Source: Anaerocolumna cellulosilytica | Lineage (GTDB): Bacteria > Bacillota > Clostridia > Lachnospirales > Lachnospiraceae | Direction of reading: 5' to 3' | Length of the DNA: 64,000 nucleotides | Assembly: GCF_014218335.1 (NCBI RefSeq) | Contig: NZ_AP023367.1 | Coordinates: 5,201,001 to 5,265,000 of the forward strand | Part shown: piece by piece, positions 9,896-18,741 of the stretch | Layout: every line of letters starts with the position of its first letter | Numbering within the stretch: position 1 is the first letter of the stretch | Translations under genes and position numbers: made by a program | The notes under the pieces: model-generated | What the model was told of the DNA's origin: nothing | Database searches by the model: none | What the model saw: the letters and a program-made list of their open reading frames with translations, nothing else

Positions 9896-10848
9896 TATAA
9901 AATACCTTCCTCTCCAAGCTTTTTCACAATTTTATTAACTGAAAGAATCATAATTACACCTATTATCGACTGGAATAAGCCTATCGCTGCTGCAAAATCG
10001 AAACGGCCAGCACCCAAACCTACTGAATACACATATGTGCTGATAACCTCAGATGTATCCTTTACTAAAGCATTGCCAAGCATGTACGGTCTGTCAAAAC
10101 TGATAGCCATTACCTTACCAAGACTCATAATTAACATTGTTGTTATAGTTGGTCTAATCTGCGGAATAGTAATATGCCAGATACGTCTCCATCTTCCAGC
10201 GCCGTCAAGATAAGAAGCTTCGTAAAGACTGGTATCAACACCAGTTAGCGCTGCCAGATATATAATCAAGCTGTAACCAGCACCCTGCCAGATTCCGCTA
10301 ATCCAGTATACAATTCTCCAGCTTTGCGGATTGCTTAAGAAGTCTATCTGGGATAAGCCCAGATTCTTTAATAAGGTATTTACCATTCCTGCACTGGAAA
10401 ATACCTGCGTGATAATACCTCCAATGATAACCCAGGATAAAAAGTGAGGCAGATAAGTTACCAGCTGTGTTATGGAACGAACCTTTTTACTACTCACTTC
10501 ATATAAGAGTATTGCCAGAAAAATAGGAATGGGAAAACCGACAATCAAATCACCAATATTCAGAACTAACGTATTCTTAACAGCAGTCCAAAACGTGGTA
10601 GAGGCAAACGCTTCTTTAAAGTATGTAAAGCCTACCCAGGGACTATCCCACATTCCCTTAAAAATATTATACTTTTTAAAAGCTACTACCGTGCCTAACA
10701 TCGGTTTATACTTAAAAAGTATCAACTGTAAAAAGGGTAAAACCAACATAAGATAAAGTGCTTTATATTTCCAGATTTGTTTACCCAGACTATTTATCTT
10801 AGACGATGCTTTTTTTTGATCCTTTAATGTCTTGCTCATATTTTGCAC
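9895..10848 (-). CDS. Sugar ABC transporter permease, LplB/YtcP type
   Basis: A 317-residue permease, first gene of the leftward glycan operon. It has about six membrane spans, and an EAA loop is seen as YEASYLDGAGRWRRIWHITI. The N-terminal segment GKQIWKYKALYLMLVLPFLQ and the phrase FKYKPMLGTVVAFKKYNIF are characteristic of LplB-type oligosaccharide permeases. It is coupled by a one-base stop/start overlap to the second permease gene. The long leader upstream (10849 onward) probably carries the operon promoter. Confidence 0.95.
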   Translation of the reverse strand: MQNMSKTLKDQKKASSKINSLGKQIWKYKALYLMLVLPFLQLILFKYKPMLGTVVAFKKYNIFKGMWDSPWVGFTYFKEAFASTTFWTAVKNTLVLNIGDLIVGFPIPIFLAILLYEVSSKKVRSITQLVTYLPHFLSWVIIGGIITQVFSSAGMVNTLLKNLGLSQIDFLSNPQSWRIVYWISGIWQGAGYSLIIYLAALTGVDTSLYEASYLDGAGRWRRIWHITIPQIRPTITTMLIMSLGKVMAISFDRPYMLGNALVKDTSEVISTYVYSVGLGAGRFDFAAAIGLFQSIIGVIMILSVNKIVKKLGEEGIL

Positions 10849-11360
10849 CCTTGTCTAACACACCTGTCAGAATGTGTTATTGCCACAATTAAATATGGTT
10901 GTAAGAACTGTTTCGTGGCATTCCTTTCTGTACTTATTTTTTCTTTCAACCTATCAGTCATGAAGTCATAATTACTTCACAAATATAAAAGTGTAGAATT
11001 TATGATTTTAAGAATTCACACTGCTCCCATTGGATGCTTATCTTTTTCGACGATTCGCTTTCAGCATTTCCCTGATAAAATTTTATATATATAATAACCA
11101 GTTTTTTTATAGCATATCATTGCGTTTCTATGTGTATTATGGTAACAAATACGAATTGCAAAAACTACGCCTATTTTGTCATTTTTTGAAATATAACTCG
11201 CATTTATTGCTTATTGCCCTTAATATTATACAGGTTTATCAGTGATTCCCTTTCTGTTATTAGGCACATTGTTAAATTATTGAAAGTTTATACGATTCAT
11301 ATTATATATAAATAGACCTTTATTATACGTTTTTACGGTCAACCTGCTTAACACTTGGAC
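10849..11360. other. Upstream region of the mannoside transporter operon
   Basis: About 510 nt without a credible gene. The operon promoter must lie here on the minus strand. TTGCAA followed 16 nt later by TAATAC (minus strand, near 11130-11155) is a weak candidate. The reading frame at 11030-11245 on the plus strand has no ribosome binding site and a composition that does not look coding. Confidence 0.35.
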
Positions 11361-11398
11361 GAAAAAAAGAAGATTACCTCGAGGTAACCTTCTTTTTT
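11361..11398. terminator. Bidirectional rho-independent terminator
   Basis: A near-perfect hairpin AAGAAG(a)TTACCTC / GAGGTAA(c)CTTCTT, with a run of A on the left and of T on the right. It can stop leftward transcription from the GH51-DUF6171 pair, whose last stop lies 43 nt away, and any rightward read-through. Confidence 0.85.
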
Positions 11399-11441
11399 AT
11401 TTTTAAATGTATGAAAAGATCATACTGGTATTTACATGGAA

Positions 11442-11711
11442 TTACCAGTATTTATCCGAATGAGGACAGTAGTTTTTCTCTACAACTGCCCGAAGCTCAA
11501 CAAAACAGCCACAGATTCTGCACATTCCGTTTAAAAGATTCTCACAAGTTTGGCATAAATCAAGTCTTCTCTTATATTCCTTCGGTTCAGCTTTAATATC
11601 TTTATCTAGATGTGCAATATATTCATATAAACTTTTAAAGTAAGCCTCTTCCGGCATGTCTTTTAACAGACATTTCCGGCAATAGCCCCTGCTTGACTCA
11701 GTCTCCGTCAT
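11442..11711 (-). CDS. Small cysteine-rich protein (DUF6171-like)
   Basis: An 89-residue protein with CRKCLL near the N-terminus, then LCQTCENLLNGMCRICGCFV and YCPHSDKYW in the C-terminal half. The eight cysteines and a His suggest two zinc-binding clusters. From memory it resembles the DUF6171 family, common in Clostridia, with no known function. It begins 19 nt after the stop of the GH51 gene and ends just before a strong terminator, so the two genes are probably co-transcribed. The ribosome binding site before the ATG is weak. Confidence 0.75.
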   Translation of the reverse strand: MTETESSRGYCRKCLLKDMPEEAYFKSLYEYIAHLDKDIKAEPKEYKRRLDLCQTCENLLNGMCRICGCFVELRAVVEKNYCPHSDKYW

Positions 11712-11730
11712 TTTCTCTGTTTTCCTATTG

Positions 11731-13203
11731 TTATTCTACTTCAAAATGAAGGACACTACAAGGAGGAATATTAAAATCAATTCCCTTATCCGTCGCCTTA
11801 AAGTCTTTAAATTCTTCTACGTGAACTACATCTGGATTGTCAAAGGTATTATGAGCACCCATATCATTGGTAAGGATTTCTGCTTTTACGGACTTAATAT
11901 CCCAATCCACCAGAACACCGCTTACGTCATAACCTTCTGTTACAGAAAGGTTATTAATGGTTATATGTAATTTGCCGTCTTCTCCAATAGAAGCGGATTC
12001 CTGAAGGTTCATTACCTTAGCATCCAAGTCACCAATTTCCTTAGTTTCCACAAAGCTGTCTACAAGAGTCGCTTCCTGATGGCATTTATACATGTTAAAT
12101 ACATGATATGTCGGGGTAAGAAGCATTTTCTCCCCTTCCGTTAAAATAACAGATTGCAGCACATTCACAAGCTGTGCTATGTTAGCAATACGCACACGAT
12201 CACTGTGCTTATTAAATATATTTAAAGTAACACCTGCTACCAGTGCATCTCTCATAGTACTTTGCTGATACAAAAAGCCTGGGTTTGTACCTGGTTCAAC
12301 ATTAAACCAACAGCCCCATTCATCTACAGCCAAGGCAATTCTTTTTCCCGGATCATATCTATCCATAATTTTAGAGTGCTTTGTAACCAGTTCGTCCATA
12401 TAAAGCGCGTTCTTTAAAGTCTTGTACCAGCCTTTTTCACTAAATCCTGTTGCCGCACCTTTATCATCCCAGTTATTCTCAAACGTATACGCATGCAGAG
12501 AAAGAGCATCCATATGACGGTGAGCAATGCGCATTACAGTATCACACCAATTATAGTCATCCACATTAGGTCCCCCGGCTACCTTATATAGCCTGTTCTC
12601 TCCGTAATTTCTGCAATAGGTTTGGTACCTTCTGTACTCATTTGCATAATGCTCCGGTGTCATGTTACCGCCGCAGCCCCAGTTCTCATTACCTACTCCG
12701 AAGAATTTAACCTTCCAAGGTTCTTTTCTACCGTTCTTTGCTCTTAGATCTGCCATTGGAGATACACCATCAAAGGTCAGGTATTCCACCCACTCAGACA
12801 TCTCCTGCACGGTACCGCTTCCTAAATTACCGTTGATATATGGTTCACAGCCTATCTGCTCACACAGTTCCATAAACTCATGGGTACCAAAACTGTTGTC
12901 TTCTAAAACGCCGCCCCAATGCGTATTAATCATTCTCTTTCTGCTTTCCTTCGGGCCGATACCATCCTTCCAGTGATACTCATCTGCAAAACAGCCCCCA
13001 GGCCATCGAAGCATAGGAAGTTTCATTTCTTTTAATGCTTCTACTACATCCGTCCTCATTCCTTTTTTATTTGGAATTTTGGAATCCTCCCCAACATAGA
13101 GTCCCTCATAGATGCATCTACCAAGATGTTCTGAAAAATGTCCGTAAACTTCTTTATGAATCTTTGATTTTTTGTTACTTGCATTTACCACAAGTCTAGT
13201 CAT
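11731..13203 (-). CDS. Alpha-L-arabinofuranosidase, glycoside hydrolase family 51
   Basis: A 490-residue retaining enzyme that releases terminal alpha-L-arabinofuranose from arabinoxylan and arabinan oligosaccharides. The acid/base E173 sits in [11 protein letters not shown] and the nucleophile E295 in [23 protein letters not shown] is the usual GH51 signature. The start at 13203 (MTRLVVNAS) was chosen because GGAGG lies 6-7 nt upstream; an in-frame start six codons earlier lacks a site. No signal peptide is present, so it acts in the cytoplasm on imported oligosaccharides. It fits the plant cell-wall theme of the neighbourhood. Confidence 0.96.
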   Translation of the reverse strand: MTRLVVNASNKKSKIHKEVYGHFSEHLGRCIYEGLYVGEDSKIPNKKGMRTDVVEALKEMKLPMLRWPGGCFADEYHWKDGIGPKESRKRMINTHWGGVLEDNSFGTHEFMELCEQIGCEPYINGNLGSGTVQEMSEWVEYLTFDGVSPMADLRAKNGRKEPWKVKFFGVGNENWGCGGNMTPEHYANEYRRYQTYCRNYGENRLYKVAGGPNVDDYNWCDTVMRIAHRHMDALSLHAYTFENNWDDKGAATGFSEKGWYKTLKNALYMDELVTKHSKIMDRYDPGKRIALAVDEWGCWFNVEPGTNPGFLYQQSTMRDALVAGVTLNIFNKHSDRVRIANIAQLVNVLQSVILTEGEKMLLTPTYHVFNMYKCHQEATLVDSFVETKEIGDLDAKVMNLQESASIGEDGKLHITINNLSVTEGYDVSGVLVDWDIKSVKAEILTNDMGAHNTFDNPDVVHVEEFKDFKATDKGIDFNIPPCSVLHFEVE

Positions 13204-13526
13204 AAGATACCTCCAACCCATTGTTTTATAATTCCCTAAAGTATTTTAACTTCATATAAATATGCACTATTGTACTCTATTTACCGGAAAATGTCAATGT
13301 TAAAAACTCTTTATTTCATAAAAATGTAAATACTTAAGATTATACTAAAGCATTAAAAGCAAGTTTATTTAGAAAGAAAAGCTAAAAATGTACTATATTT
13401 TTTTCCCTTGTTGAGTTAAAATAGGGACAATTACTATTGATGACTTAGGTAATTGCAAGCAGTCTTTGAATAACCACTTATAAAGATGACATTTTGTAAT
13501 TATCTATAATAATGGAGGTTTATAAC
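13204..13526. other. Divergent intergenic region, GH51 / ROK kinase
   Basis: 323 nt holding both divergent promoters. A weak rightward pair (TTGTTG, 18 nt, TACTAT) starts near 13410. The segment from about 13460 to 13505 resembles the leader of the hemolysin III gene near 15150-15203, sharing CTTTGAATAACC and TAATTATC. Confidence 0.4.
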
Positions 13527-14396
13527 ATGTTATTCGGCGCATTAGAAGCTGGCGGTACCAAAATGGTAATGGCCACAGGTAACGAAAACGGTGAGATTTA
13601 TGAACAGGTGTCTATCCCTACGGAAAGTCCTGAGGTAACAATTCCTAGAATTATAGACTATTTTAAAGATAAGGAGATAACCGCCCTTGGTATTGGTTCC
13701 TTTGGTCCAATTGATCTTGATAAGAATTCAGACACTTATGGTTATATCACTTCTACTCCTAAATTGGCATGGGCTAACTATGATTTGGTGGGAACAATAA
13801 AAAAGGCCTTGCAAGTTCCCATCGGTTTTGATACGGATGTGAATGGCTCTGCTCTCGGAGAAGCTACATGGGGCAGTACAAAAGGGCTTCCTACAAGTAT
13901 CTACATAACCATAGGTACAGGCGTTGGGGTTGGCGTATTTCAAAACGGGGCACCGCTTCATGGCATGCTGCATCCGGAAGCCGGTCACGTGCTTTTGAGC
14001 CGGCACCCTGAGGATACATTTGCTGGTTCCTGTCCCTACCACCCTAACTGTCTGGAAAGTCTGGCTGCGGGACCAGCTATTGAAAAACGTTGGGGTAAAA
14101 AGGCAATTGATTTAAAAGATAATACTAAGGTATGGGAACTGGAAGCATATTATATTGCACAAGCTCTTGTTGGATATATTCTTACCCTTTCTCCTCACCG
14201 AATTGTATTAGGTGGTGGTGTAATGCACCAGGAACAATTATTCCCACTTATCAGAACCCAGGTAAAAGATTTATTAAACGGATATATAAAGACTCCTCAG
14301 ATTGAGGATATCGACACTTATATTGTACCAGCGGCTTTAAAGGATAATCAGGGTATTATGGGTTGTATCCAACTTGCCAAATTAGAATTACGATAA
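13527..14396 (+). CDS. ROK-family sugar kinase, fructokinase type
   Basis: A 289-residue ROK kinase. It starts MLFGALEAGGTKMV, holding the N-terminal phosphate-binding loop; GTGVGVGVF and the zinc-binding stretch HPEDTFAGSCPYHPNCLESL (His plus three Cys) follow, then LGGGVMHQ near the C-terminus. These match Gram-positive fructokinases of the ScrK/GmuE(YdhR) kind, which phosphorylate fructose with ATP. In a mannan-use setting such an enzyme may also serve mannose. The start at 13527 was chosen over 13512 because GGAGG falls 9 nt before it. The gene stands alone and is divergent from the GH51 gene. Confidence 0.93.
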   Translation: MLFGALEAGGTKMVMATGNENGEIYEQVSIPTESPEVTIPRIIDYFKDKEITALGIGSFGPIDLDKNSDTYGYITSTPKLAWANYDLVGTIKKALQVPIGFDTDVNGSALGEATWGSTKGLPTSIYITIGTGVGVGVFQNGAPLHGMLHPEAGHVLLSRHPEDTFAGSCPYHPNCLESLAAGPAIEKRWGKKAIDLKDNTKVWELEAYYIAQALVGYILTLSPHRIVLGGGVMHQEQLFPLIRTQVKDLLNGYIKTPQIEDIDTYIVPAALKDNQGIMGCIQLAKLELR

Positions 14397-14451
14397 ACTC
14401 GTATTTCTCTTATTAGAAAATGAAACTGATATAAAACAAAATGAACACTAG

Positions 14452-14597
14452 AAGAAGCTCTATGATTTTCCTATTATTCACTCTGAAAGACATGTGCCAG
14501 TTGTGTGCAAACAACATACAACGTATGTAGAACTTTGCATAAACAACTGGCAAAAAGTCTTGAAATCGGTAAGTGAAGAAAAATCATAGGGCTTCTT
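14452..14597. repeat. 146-bp long imperfect palindrome (MITE-like or structured RNA)
   Basis: The two ends (AAGAAGCtCTATGATTTT and AAAATCATAGgGCTTCTT) are inverted copies. Pairing continues inward through CACT/GTG, AGAC/GTCT, TGCCAGTTG/CAACTGGCA, TGCAAA/TTTGCA and a central ACATAC/GTATGT. The whole segment could fold into one long hairpin. It lies between the ROK kinase and DUF951 genes and contains no reading frame. No flanking target duplication is evident. Confidence 0.7.
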
Positions 14598-14649
14598 AAT
14601 ATAATACAATCTAAATAGCGCAGCTCCGCCTGCTTCCGACGTTTTTACA

Positions 14650-14835
14650 TTACTCTTCTTTTTTAAGAATCTGTCGAATACTTTTTTCTACCTGCTTCCT
14701 TGGAAGCATTATCTGATGTCCGCAGCCTTGGCATTTAAGTCTGAAATCCATCCCTACACGAAGAACTTCCCATAAAAAGCTGCCGCAAGGGTGCTGTTTT
14801 TTAAGTTTTACAACATCTCCTACTTGTATATCCAT
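14650..14835 (-). CDS. DUF951 family protein
   Basis: A 61-residue protein starting MDIQVGDVVKLKKQHPCGS with CQGCGHQIMLPRKQVEK in the C-terminal half. This is the DUF951 signature: a small conserved Firmicutes protein with an SH3-like fold start (GDVVxLKKxHPCG) and a Cys-Gly-Cys motif. Its function is unknown. A good AGGAGG-like site precedes the ATG. It stands alone here. Confidence 0.9.
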   Translation of the reverse strand: MDIQVGDVVKLKKQHPCGSFLWEVLRVGMDFRLKCQGCGHQIMLPRKQVEKSIRQILKKEE

Positions 14836-15234
14836 TGCATGTCTCCTCCTGCTTAGTAATTCTAATAAATCCTATTTTAATGTCTAGTTCATTGCATTTT
14901 TAAACCAGTACAAAAAGAAGCCTCTGCTTTAACTTTACTTCTTTTGATTATATTTTATCAAAATATAAATTTCCTCTTGCATTTTATTGCCACATGATAT
15001 AGTATATGAATATATTATATGTAGTATTGAAAACTACTTATTGCAACTCATCAAACCAAGTGGTATAGTTTTTAAGGTTTGAAGAATACTATCTTTATGT
15101 AACCGCTTCCCATAATCAATACGTAAAACAAACTAACTTTATTTTTAAGTAATTGTACTATTTTCTTTGAATAACCTTCTTAGAGGTAGCATTTCTTAAT
15201 TATCAAAATTTAATTTATGAAAGGAAGGATACTC
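14836..15234. other. Long leader region of the hemolysin III gene
   Basis: 399 nt without a gene. A possible rightward promoter (TTGCCA at 14987-14992, 18 nt, TATATT at 15011-15016) would give a leader of roughly 200 nt. The leader contains small hairpins (GTAGT/ACTAC near 15025 and AAACC/GGTTT near 15055-15080) and shares a segment with the region before the ROK kinase gene. No known riboswitch class is recognised. Confidence 0.4.
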
Positions 15235-15906
15235 ATGTCTAAAAAATTAATGAAAGCAAAAGACCCCGGAAGTGCTATTACTCATTTTATCGGAACTCTA
15301 ATGGCAGCCTTTGCAGCACTTCCACTTTTAATCAAAGCAGCAAAAGCACCGGATGTAGTACACTTCATATCCTTAGGAATATTTGCTCTTAGTATGATAT
15401 TATTATATACAGCAAGTACAGTATATCATACCTTTGATTTATCTGACAAGATTAACCGCCGCCTGAAAAAATTTGATCATATGATGATATTTATACTTAT
15501 TGCCGGTACGTATACGCCGGTATGCCTCATCGTTTTAAACGGGCCTGTTGGTTATGGCTTATTGGCACTTATCTGGGGTATGGCTTTACTTGGAATGGCA
15601 TTGAAGGCCTTCTGGGTCTATTGCCCGAAGTGGGTATCCTCCGTTATCTACATTATTATGGGCTGGACCTGTGTTCTAGCCTTCTCACCGCTGTTAAATG
15701 CCCTATCACCTGCTGCCTTTAACTGGCTGCTGGCAGGAGGTATTATATATACCATAGGCGGAGTAATCTACGCCTTGAAACTCCCTATTTTTAACAACAT
15801 GCATAAAAATTTCGGTTCCCATGAAATATTTCATCTTTTCTGCTTGGGAGGAAGCTTCTGCCACTTTGTGTTAATGTATGAGTTCATAGTAAATATGCCT
15901 TTATAA
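15235..15906 (+). CDS. trhA: PAQR/hemolysin III family membrane protein (TrhA)
   Basis: A 223-residue integral membrane protein with seven predicted helices. The family signature is clear: DPGSAITHFIGTLMA near the N-terminus (conserved His), TASTVYHTFDL with a conserved His, and HEIFHLFCLGGSFCHFVLMY near the C-terminus with further His residues, which bind zinc in PAQR proteins. Bacterial TrhA-type members have been linked to membrane energetics and lipid homeostasis; haemolytic activity is not implied. The start at 15235 was chosen because AAAGGAAGG lies 6 nt upstream; an in-frame ATG at 15217 lacks a site. Confidence 0.93.
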   Translation: MSKKLMKAKDPGSAITHFIGTLMAAFAALPLLIKAAKAPDVVHFISLGIFALSMILLYTASTVYHTFDLSDKINRRLKKFDHMMIFILIAGTYTPVCLIVLNGPVGYGLLALIWGMALLGMALKAFWVYCPKWVSSVIYIIMGWTCVLAFSPLLNALSPAAFNWLLAGGIIYTIGGVIYALKLPIFNNMHKNFGSHEIFHLFCLGGSFCHFVLMYEFIVNMPL

Positions 15907-16036
15907 TCTTTCCACCAATAACCAGTCATATTGTATCAGCCTGCTAACTAAAGTAATATACAGACTTTTAGCAGGCTGATACTTGCGTTCAGGAACAGAG
16001 ATTCACCTTGACAGGAATTTATACATATGATAATAT

Positions 16037-16051
16037 TAATAATGATTATTA
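16037..16051 (+). promoter_or_regulatory. Fur/PerR-type operator
   Basis: A perfect 7-1-7 palindrome, TAATAAT-G-ATTATTA, 16 nt before the start codon of the Fur-family gene. It resembles the 7-1-7 AT-rich boxes of the Fur/PerR superfamily and suggests autoregulation. Its position would place it at or after the transcription start. Confidence 0.65.
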
Positions 16052-16067
16052 TTATTGGAGGTGAGTT

Positions 16068-16463
16068 ATGGCTACTATAAAATTCAGCCGTCAACGGGAA
16101 TCTATTAAAGAATACCTGGCTAATACAAAAGAGCATCCTACTGCCGATATGGTATATATGCACATACGAAATATATATCCAAATATCAGCTTAGGTACGG
16201 TATATCGCAATCTGAATCTGTTAGCGGAACAAGGTGAAATCATTAAGCTTTCCCATGGTACCGGTTCTGATCGTTTTGATGGCAATACTTTACCTCACTA
16301 TCATTTTGTATGTACGGAATGCTCCTGTGTAGAAGATTTGGATATTGCTCCCGAAGTAATTAAAAGATTGAATCAGGCCGCCGGCAGTCATTTTAATGGC
16401 CGGATTGAAGGCAATTCAACTTTCTTTTATGGGAAATGCTCAAATTGCATTCCTAAATCCTAA
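16068..16463 (+). CDS. Fur-family transcriptional repressor (PerR-like)
   Basis: A 131-residue metal-dependent repressor. The N-terminal winged helix includes TADMVYMHIRNIYPNISLGT and VYRNLNLLAEQGEI. The dimerisation part has HYHFVCTECSCVEDLD and the closing YGKCSNCIP, giving the two CxxC pairs of the structural zinc site. The sensing type (iron versus peroxide) cannot be fixed, but the short length, the ISLGTVYRNL pattern and the reverse-rubrerythrin gene directly downstream favour a PerR-like peroxide sensor. GGAGG precedes the ATG, and a perfect palindromic operator lies 16 nt upstream. Confidence 0.92.
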   Translation: MATIKFSRQRESIKEYLANTKEHPTADMVYMHIRNIYPNISLGTVYRNLNLLAEQGEIIKLSHGTGSDRFDGNTLPHYHFVCTECSCVEDLDIAPEVIKRLNQAAGSHFNGRIEGNSTFFYGKCSNCIPKS

Positions 16464-16510
16464 ACTACTGTCCTATTAAGGAAGTATGATATAACCACTG
16501 AGCTTTAGAC

Positions 16511-16575
16511 AAAAAAATAAAGGATTAATATAAAGCCTTGTCCCCTATCCGGCAGACCTTATGTTAATCCTTTTC
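16511..16575 (+). terminator. Rho-independent terminator after Fur-family gene
   Basis: AAAGGATTAAtATAAg and its complement ctTATgTTAATCCTTTT flank a loop of about 30 nt, followed by a T-rich stretch. It separates the repressor from the rubrerythrin promoter. Confidence 0.7.
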
Positions 16576-16645
16576 TTTATATATAAGAATATATAAGATA
16601 TTTTTTCAGTATTTCTTAGAAAATGAAAAAAGAAAGAAAAAGGTA

Positions 16646-16699
16646 TTGACAAATCTCTGCTCTTGTTATAATATAATAACAGTAATCGTTACTATTATT
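16646..16699 (+). promoter_or_regulatory. Rubrerythrin promoter with overlapping dyad
   Basis: TTGACA (16646-16651) is followed by TATAAT (16667-16672). Directly downstream, AATAACAGTAA and TTACTATTATT (16675-16699) form an 11-3-11 inverted repeat with one mismatch, overlapping the expected transcription start. This is a likely repressor site for the neighbouring Fur/PerR-like protein. The 15-nt -35/-10 spacing is short. Confidence 0.6.
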
Positions 16700-16733
16700 A
16701 AAAAATAAATTAATTTTAAAGGAGAATAAGTAT

Positions 16734-17279
16734 ATGAAAAAATTTGTGTGTCAAGTATGTGGTCATGTTCATGAAGGAGATTCCGCTCCGGATCAATGTC
16801 CAATCTGTAAAGCTGCTGCTTCTAAATTCACTGAACAAACAGGTGAAATCGGCTGGGCTACTGAACACGTAGTTGGTATCGCACAGGGCGTTAGCGAAGA
16901 CATTATTAAAGACCTGAGAGATAACTTCACTGGAGAATGCAGCGAAGTTGGTATGTACCTTGCAATGGCAAGAGTTGCTCACAGAGAAGGATATCCTGAA
17001 ATCGGATTATACTATGAAAAAGCTGCTTATGAAGAAGCTGAACATGCTGCTAAATTCGCAGAATTACTTGGCGAAGTAGTAACAACAAGTACTAAGAAAA
17101 ACTTAGAACTAAGAGTTGCTGCTGAAAATGGTGCTACTGCTGGTAAATTTGACTTAGCAAAACGTGCAAAAGCTGCTGATCTTGATGCTATCCATGATAC
17201 TGTACATGAAATGGCTAAAGACGAAGCTAGACATGGAAAAGCATTCCAAGGCTTATTAGAAAGATATTTCGGTAAATAA
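16734..17279 (+). CDS. Reverse rubrerythrin (NADH-dependent peroxide/oxygen reduction)
   Basis: A 181-residue protein with the reversed domain order: a rubredoxin-like iron site first (C6, C9, C22, C25 in [12 protein letters not shown] and DQCPICKA), then a ferritin-like di-iron domain with EAEH (101-104) and DEARH (163-167) ligands. In Clostridium acetobutylicum such proteins act, with NADH-linked electron donors, as the main hydrogen peroxide and oxygen reductases, and are repressed by PerR. AAAGGAG precedes the ATG. Its position behind a Fur/PerR-type regulator and a dyad operator supports oxidative-stress control. Confidence 0.96.
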   Translation: MKKFVCQVCGHVHEGDSAPDQCPICKAAASKFTEQTGEIGWATEHVVGIAQGVSEDIIKDLRDNFTGECSEVGMYLAMARVAHREGYPEIGLYYEKAAYEEAEHAAKFAELLGEVVTTSTKKNLELRVAAENGATAGKFDLAKRAKAADLDAIHDTVHEMAKDEARHGKAFQGLLERYFGK

Positions 17280-17340
17280 TTATATAGTATACCTTAACAT
17301 AAGTATTTGTCATTCTCAATAGGTTCATCCTTATAAATAC

Positions 17341-17382
17341 GGCCGCAGTATGCTTGTTATACTGCGGCTGTTTCGTTTTTTC
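17341..17382 (+). terminator. Rho-independent terminator after rubrerythrin
   Basis: GCCGCAGTAT / ATACTGCGGC stem with a 7-nt loop, followed by TGTTTCGTTTTTT. It closes the rubrerythrin transcript; a leftward GH130 gene ends shortly beyond. Confidence 0.9.
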
Positions 17383-17437
17383 TAAGTTATGCAATAGATT
17401 AAAGTTCCAGTTCATAAAACCTGTTAAACAAGAAAAG

Positions 17438-18616
17438 TCAATTTTTCCGCTTTTCCTTAATTATCTCTATATTTTTGGTAATAAAGTCACATCTTTGCTG
17501 TACACATTCAACTGAGCGCAATGGATCCTTTGGTGTGTTAAAGGTATAATCAAGAAGCTTATCAATGGTTGTGGCAGCCACATGAAGTCTTGTATCACTA
17601 GAGGCATAATAAATATAAACCTCCCCGTTCTCATTTACAATAGCACCATTGGTAAAAGCTACATTGGATACATCACCAAGCCTTTCGCTGCCTAACGGAG
17701 CAATTAAAAATCCTGAAGGTTCTGCAATAACTTTGGAAGGCTCTTTTAAATCCGTTGCAAATACATAGATAACATATCGTAAACCAGCGGCTGTATTTCG
17801 TACCCCATGAGCTATATGAAGCCAGCCCTTCTCCGTTTTAATAGGAACAGCACCCGCTCCGTTTTTTGCTTCGGTTATGGTGTGATACTTTCTTTCACTT
17901 GTTATAATTTCTTCCTGTATTACCGCATTGGTAATGTCTTCACAGGTACCAAAGCCAATGCCGCCCCCTGAACCTGTATTAATAAAATCATCCATGGGTC
18001 TAGTATAAAATGCATATTTACCGTTAACGAATTCCGGGTGAAGAACAACATTTCTCTGCTGAGGAGAATGTAACGTCTTTAAATTCTTAAGCCGTTCCCA
18101 GTTTTTTAAATCCTTTGTCCTAACAATACCCGCCTCAGCCTTTGCAGCAGACAAGTCATTGCTGTTAGTGTCCTTGCTTTCCGAACAAAATACGCCATAT
18201 ATATATCCGTCTTCATGCTTTGTAAGTCTCATATCATAAACATTGGTTTCCTCTTTGTTGGTATCTGGAAGAAGCATGGGATAATCCCAGAATTCAAATC
18301 CCTCCGTAGGACTGTTGCTACAGGCAACACCAAAGAAGGACTTGCGGTCATTGCCTTCAATTCTGGCCACCAAATAGTATTTACCATCCAGTTCAATGGC
18401 GCCGGAATTAAACACTGCATTGACTCCCAACCGTTCCATAAAATATGGATTTGTATTCTCATTAAGATCATATTTCCAGAACACGGGAATATGGTCTCTG
18501 GTTAATACCGGATTCACATAACGATTAAAAATACCGTTATAAAAGGAACTTACTTCATTTTTTTTATGAATCAATTGCTGATATTTTTCTTGTAAAATAT
18601 AGTATTGTGGATGCAT
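17438..18616 (-). CDS. 4-O-beta-mannosylglucose phosphorylase, GH130
   Basis: A 392-residue inverting phosphorylase that splits 4-O-beta-D-mannosyl-D-glucose with phosphate into alpha-mannose-1-phosphate and glucose. Family features are [47 protein letters not shown] and [18 protein letters not shown]. The length and the ending [16 protein letters not shown] fit GH130 subfamily 1 rather than the longer-chain mannan phosphorylases. It is cytoplasmic. It follows the epimerase gene by about 125 nt in the same direction; together they form the known pathway that feeds mannobiose into glycolysis. Mannosylglucose preference is inferred from that pairing. Confidence 0.93.
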   Translation of the reverse strand: MHPQYYILQEKYQQLIHKKNEVSSFYNGIFNRYVNPVLTRDHIPVFWKYDLNENTNPYFMERLGVNAVFNSGAIELDGKYYLVARIEGNDRKSFFGVACSNSPTEGFEFWDYPMLLPDTNKEETNVYDMRLTKHEDGYIYGVFCSESKDTNSNDLSAAKAEAGIVRTKDLKNWERLKNLKTLHSPQQRNVVLHPEFVNGKYAFYTRPMDDFINTGSGGGIGFGTCEDITNAVIQEEIITSERKYHTITEAKNGAGAVPIKTEKGWLHIAHGVRNTAAGLRYVIYVFATDLKEPSKVIAEPSGFLIAPLGSERLGDVSNVAFTNGAIVNENGEVYIYYASSDTRLHVAATTIDKLLDYTFNTPKDPLRSVECVQQRCDFITKNIEIIKEKRKN

Positions 18617-18741
18617 CTATAGTAACTCCAATCTGTGTGAAAGAGCCTATAGCTCTCGTGCTGTCTGCACCTTGCACACTAACAAATCAAGATGTTAAAA
18701 AGCGCTTCAGGCTTACCTGTCTCAAATCAGGCTCACCCGTT

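Noticed and set aside
11030..11245. A 71-residue frame upstream of the sugar permease operon
   Set aside because: It lies in AT-rich control DNA with no start signal and no family resemblance.
15235..15906. Virulence haemolysin
   Set aside because: The family name is historical; PAQR/TrhA proteins are widespread membrane proteins and nothing here suggests toxin function.
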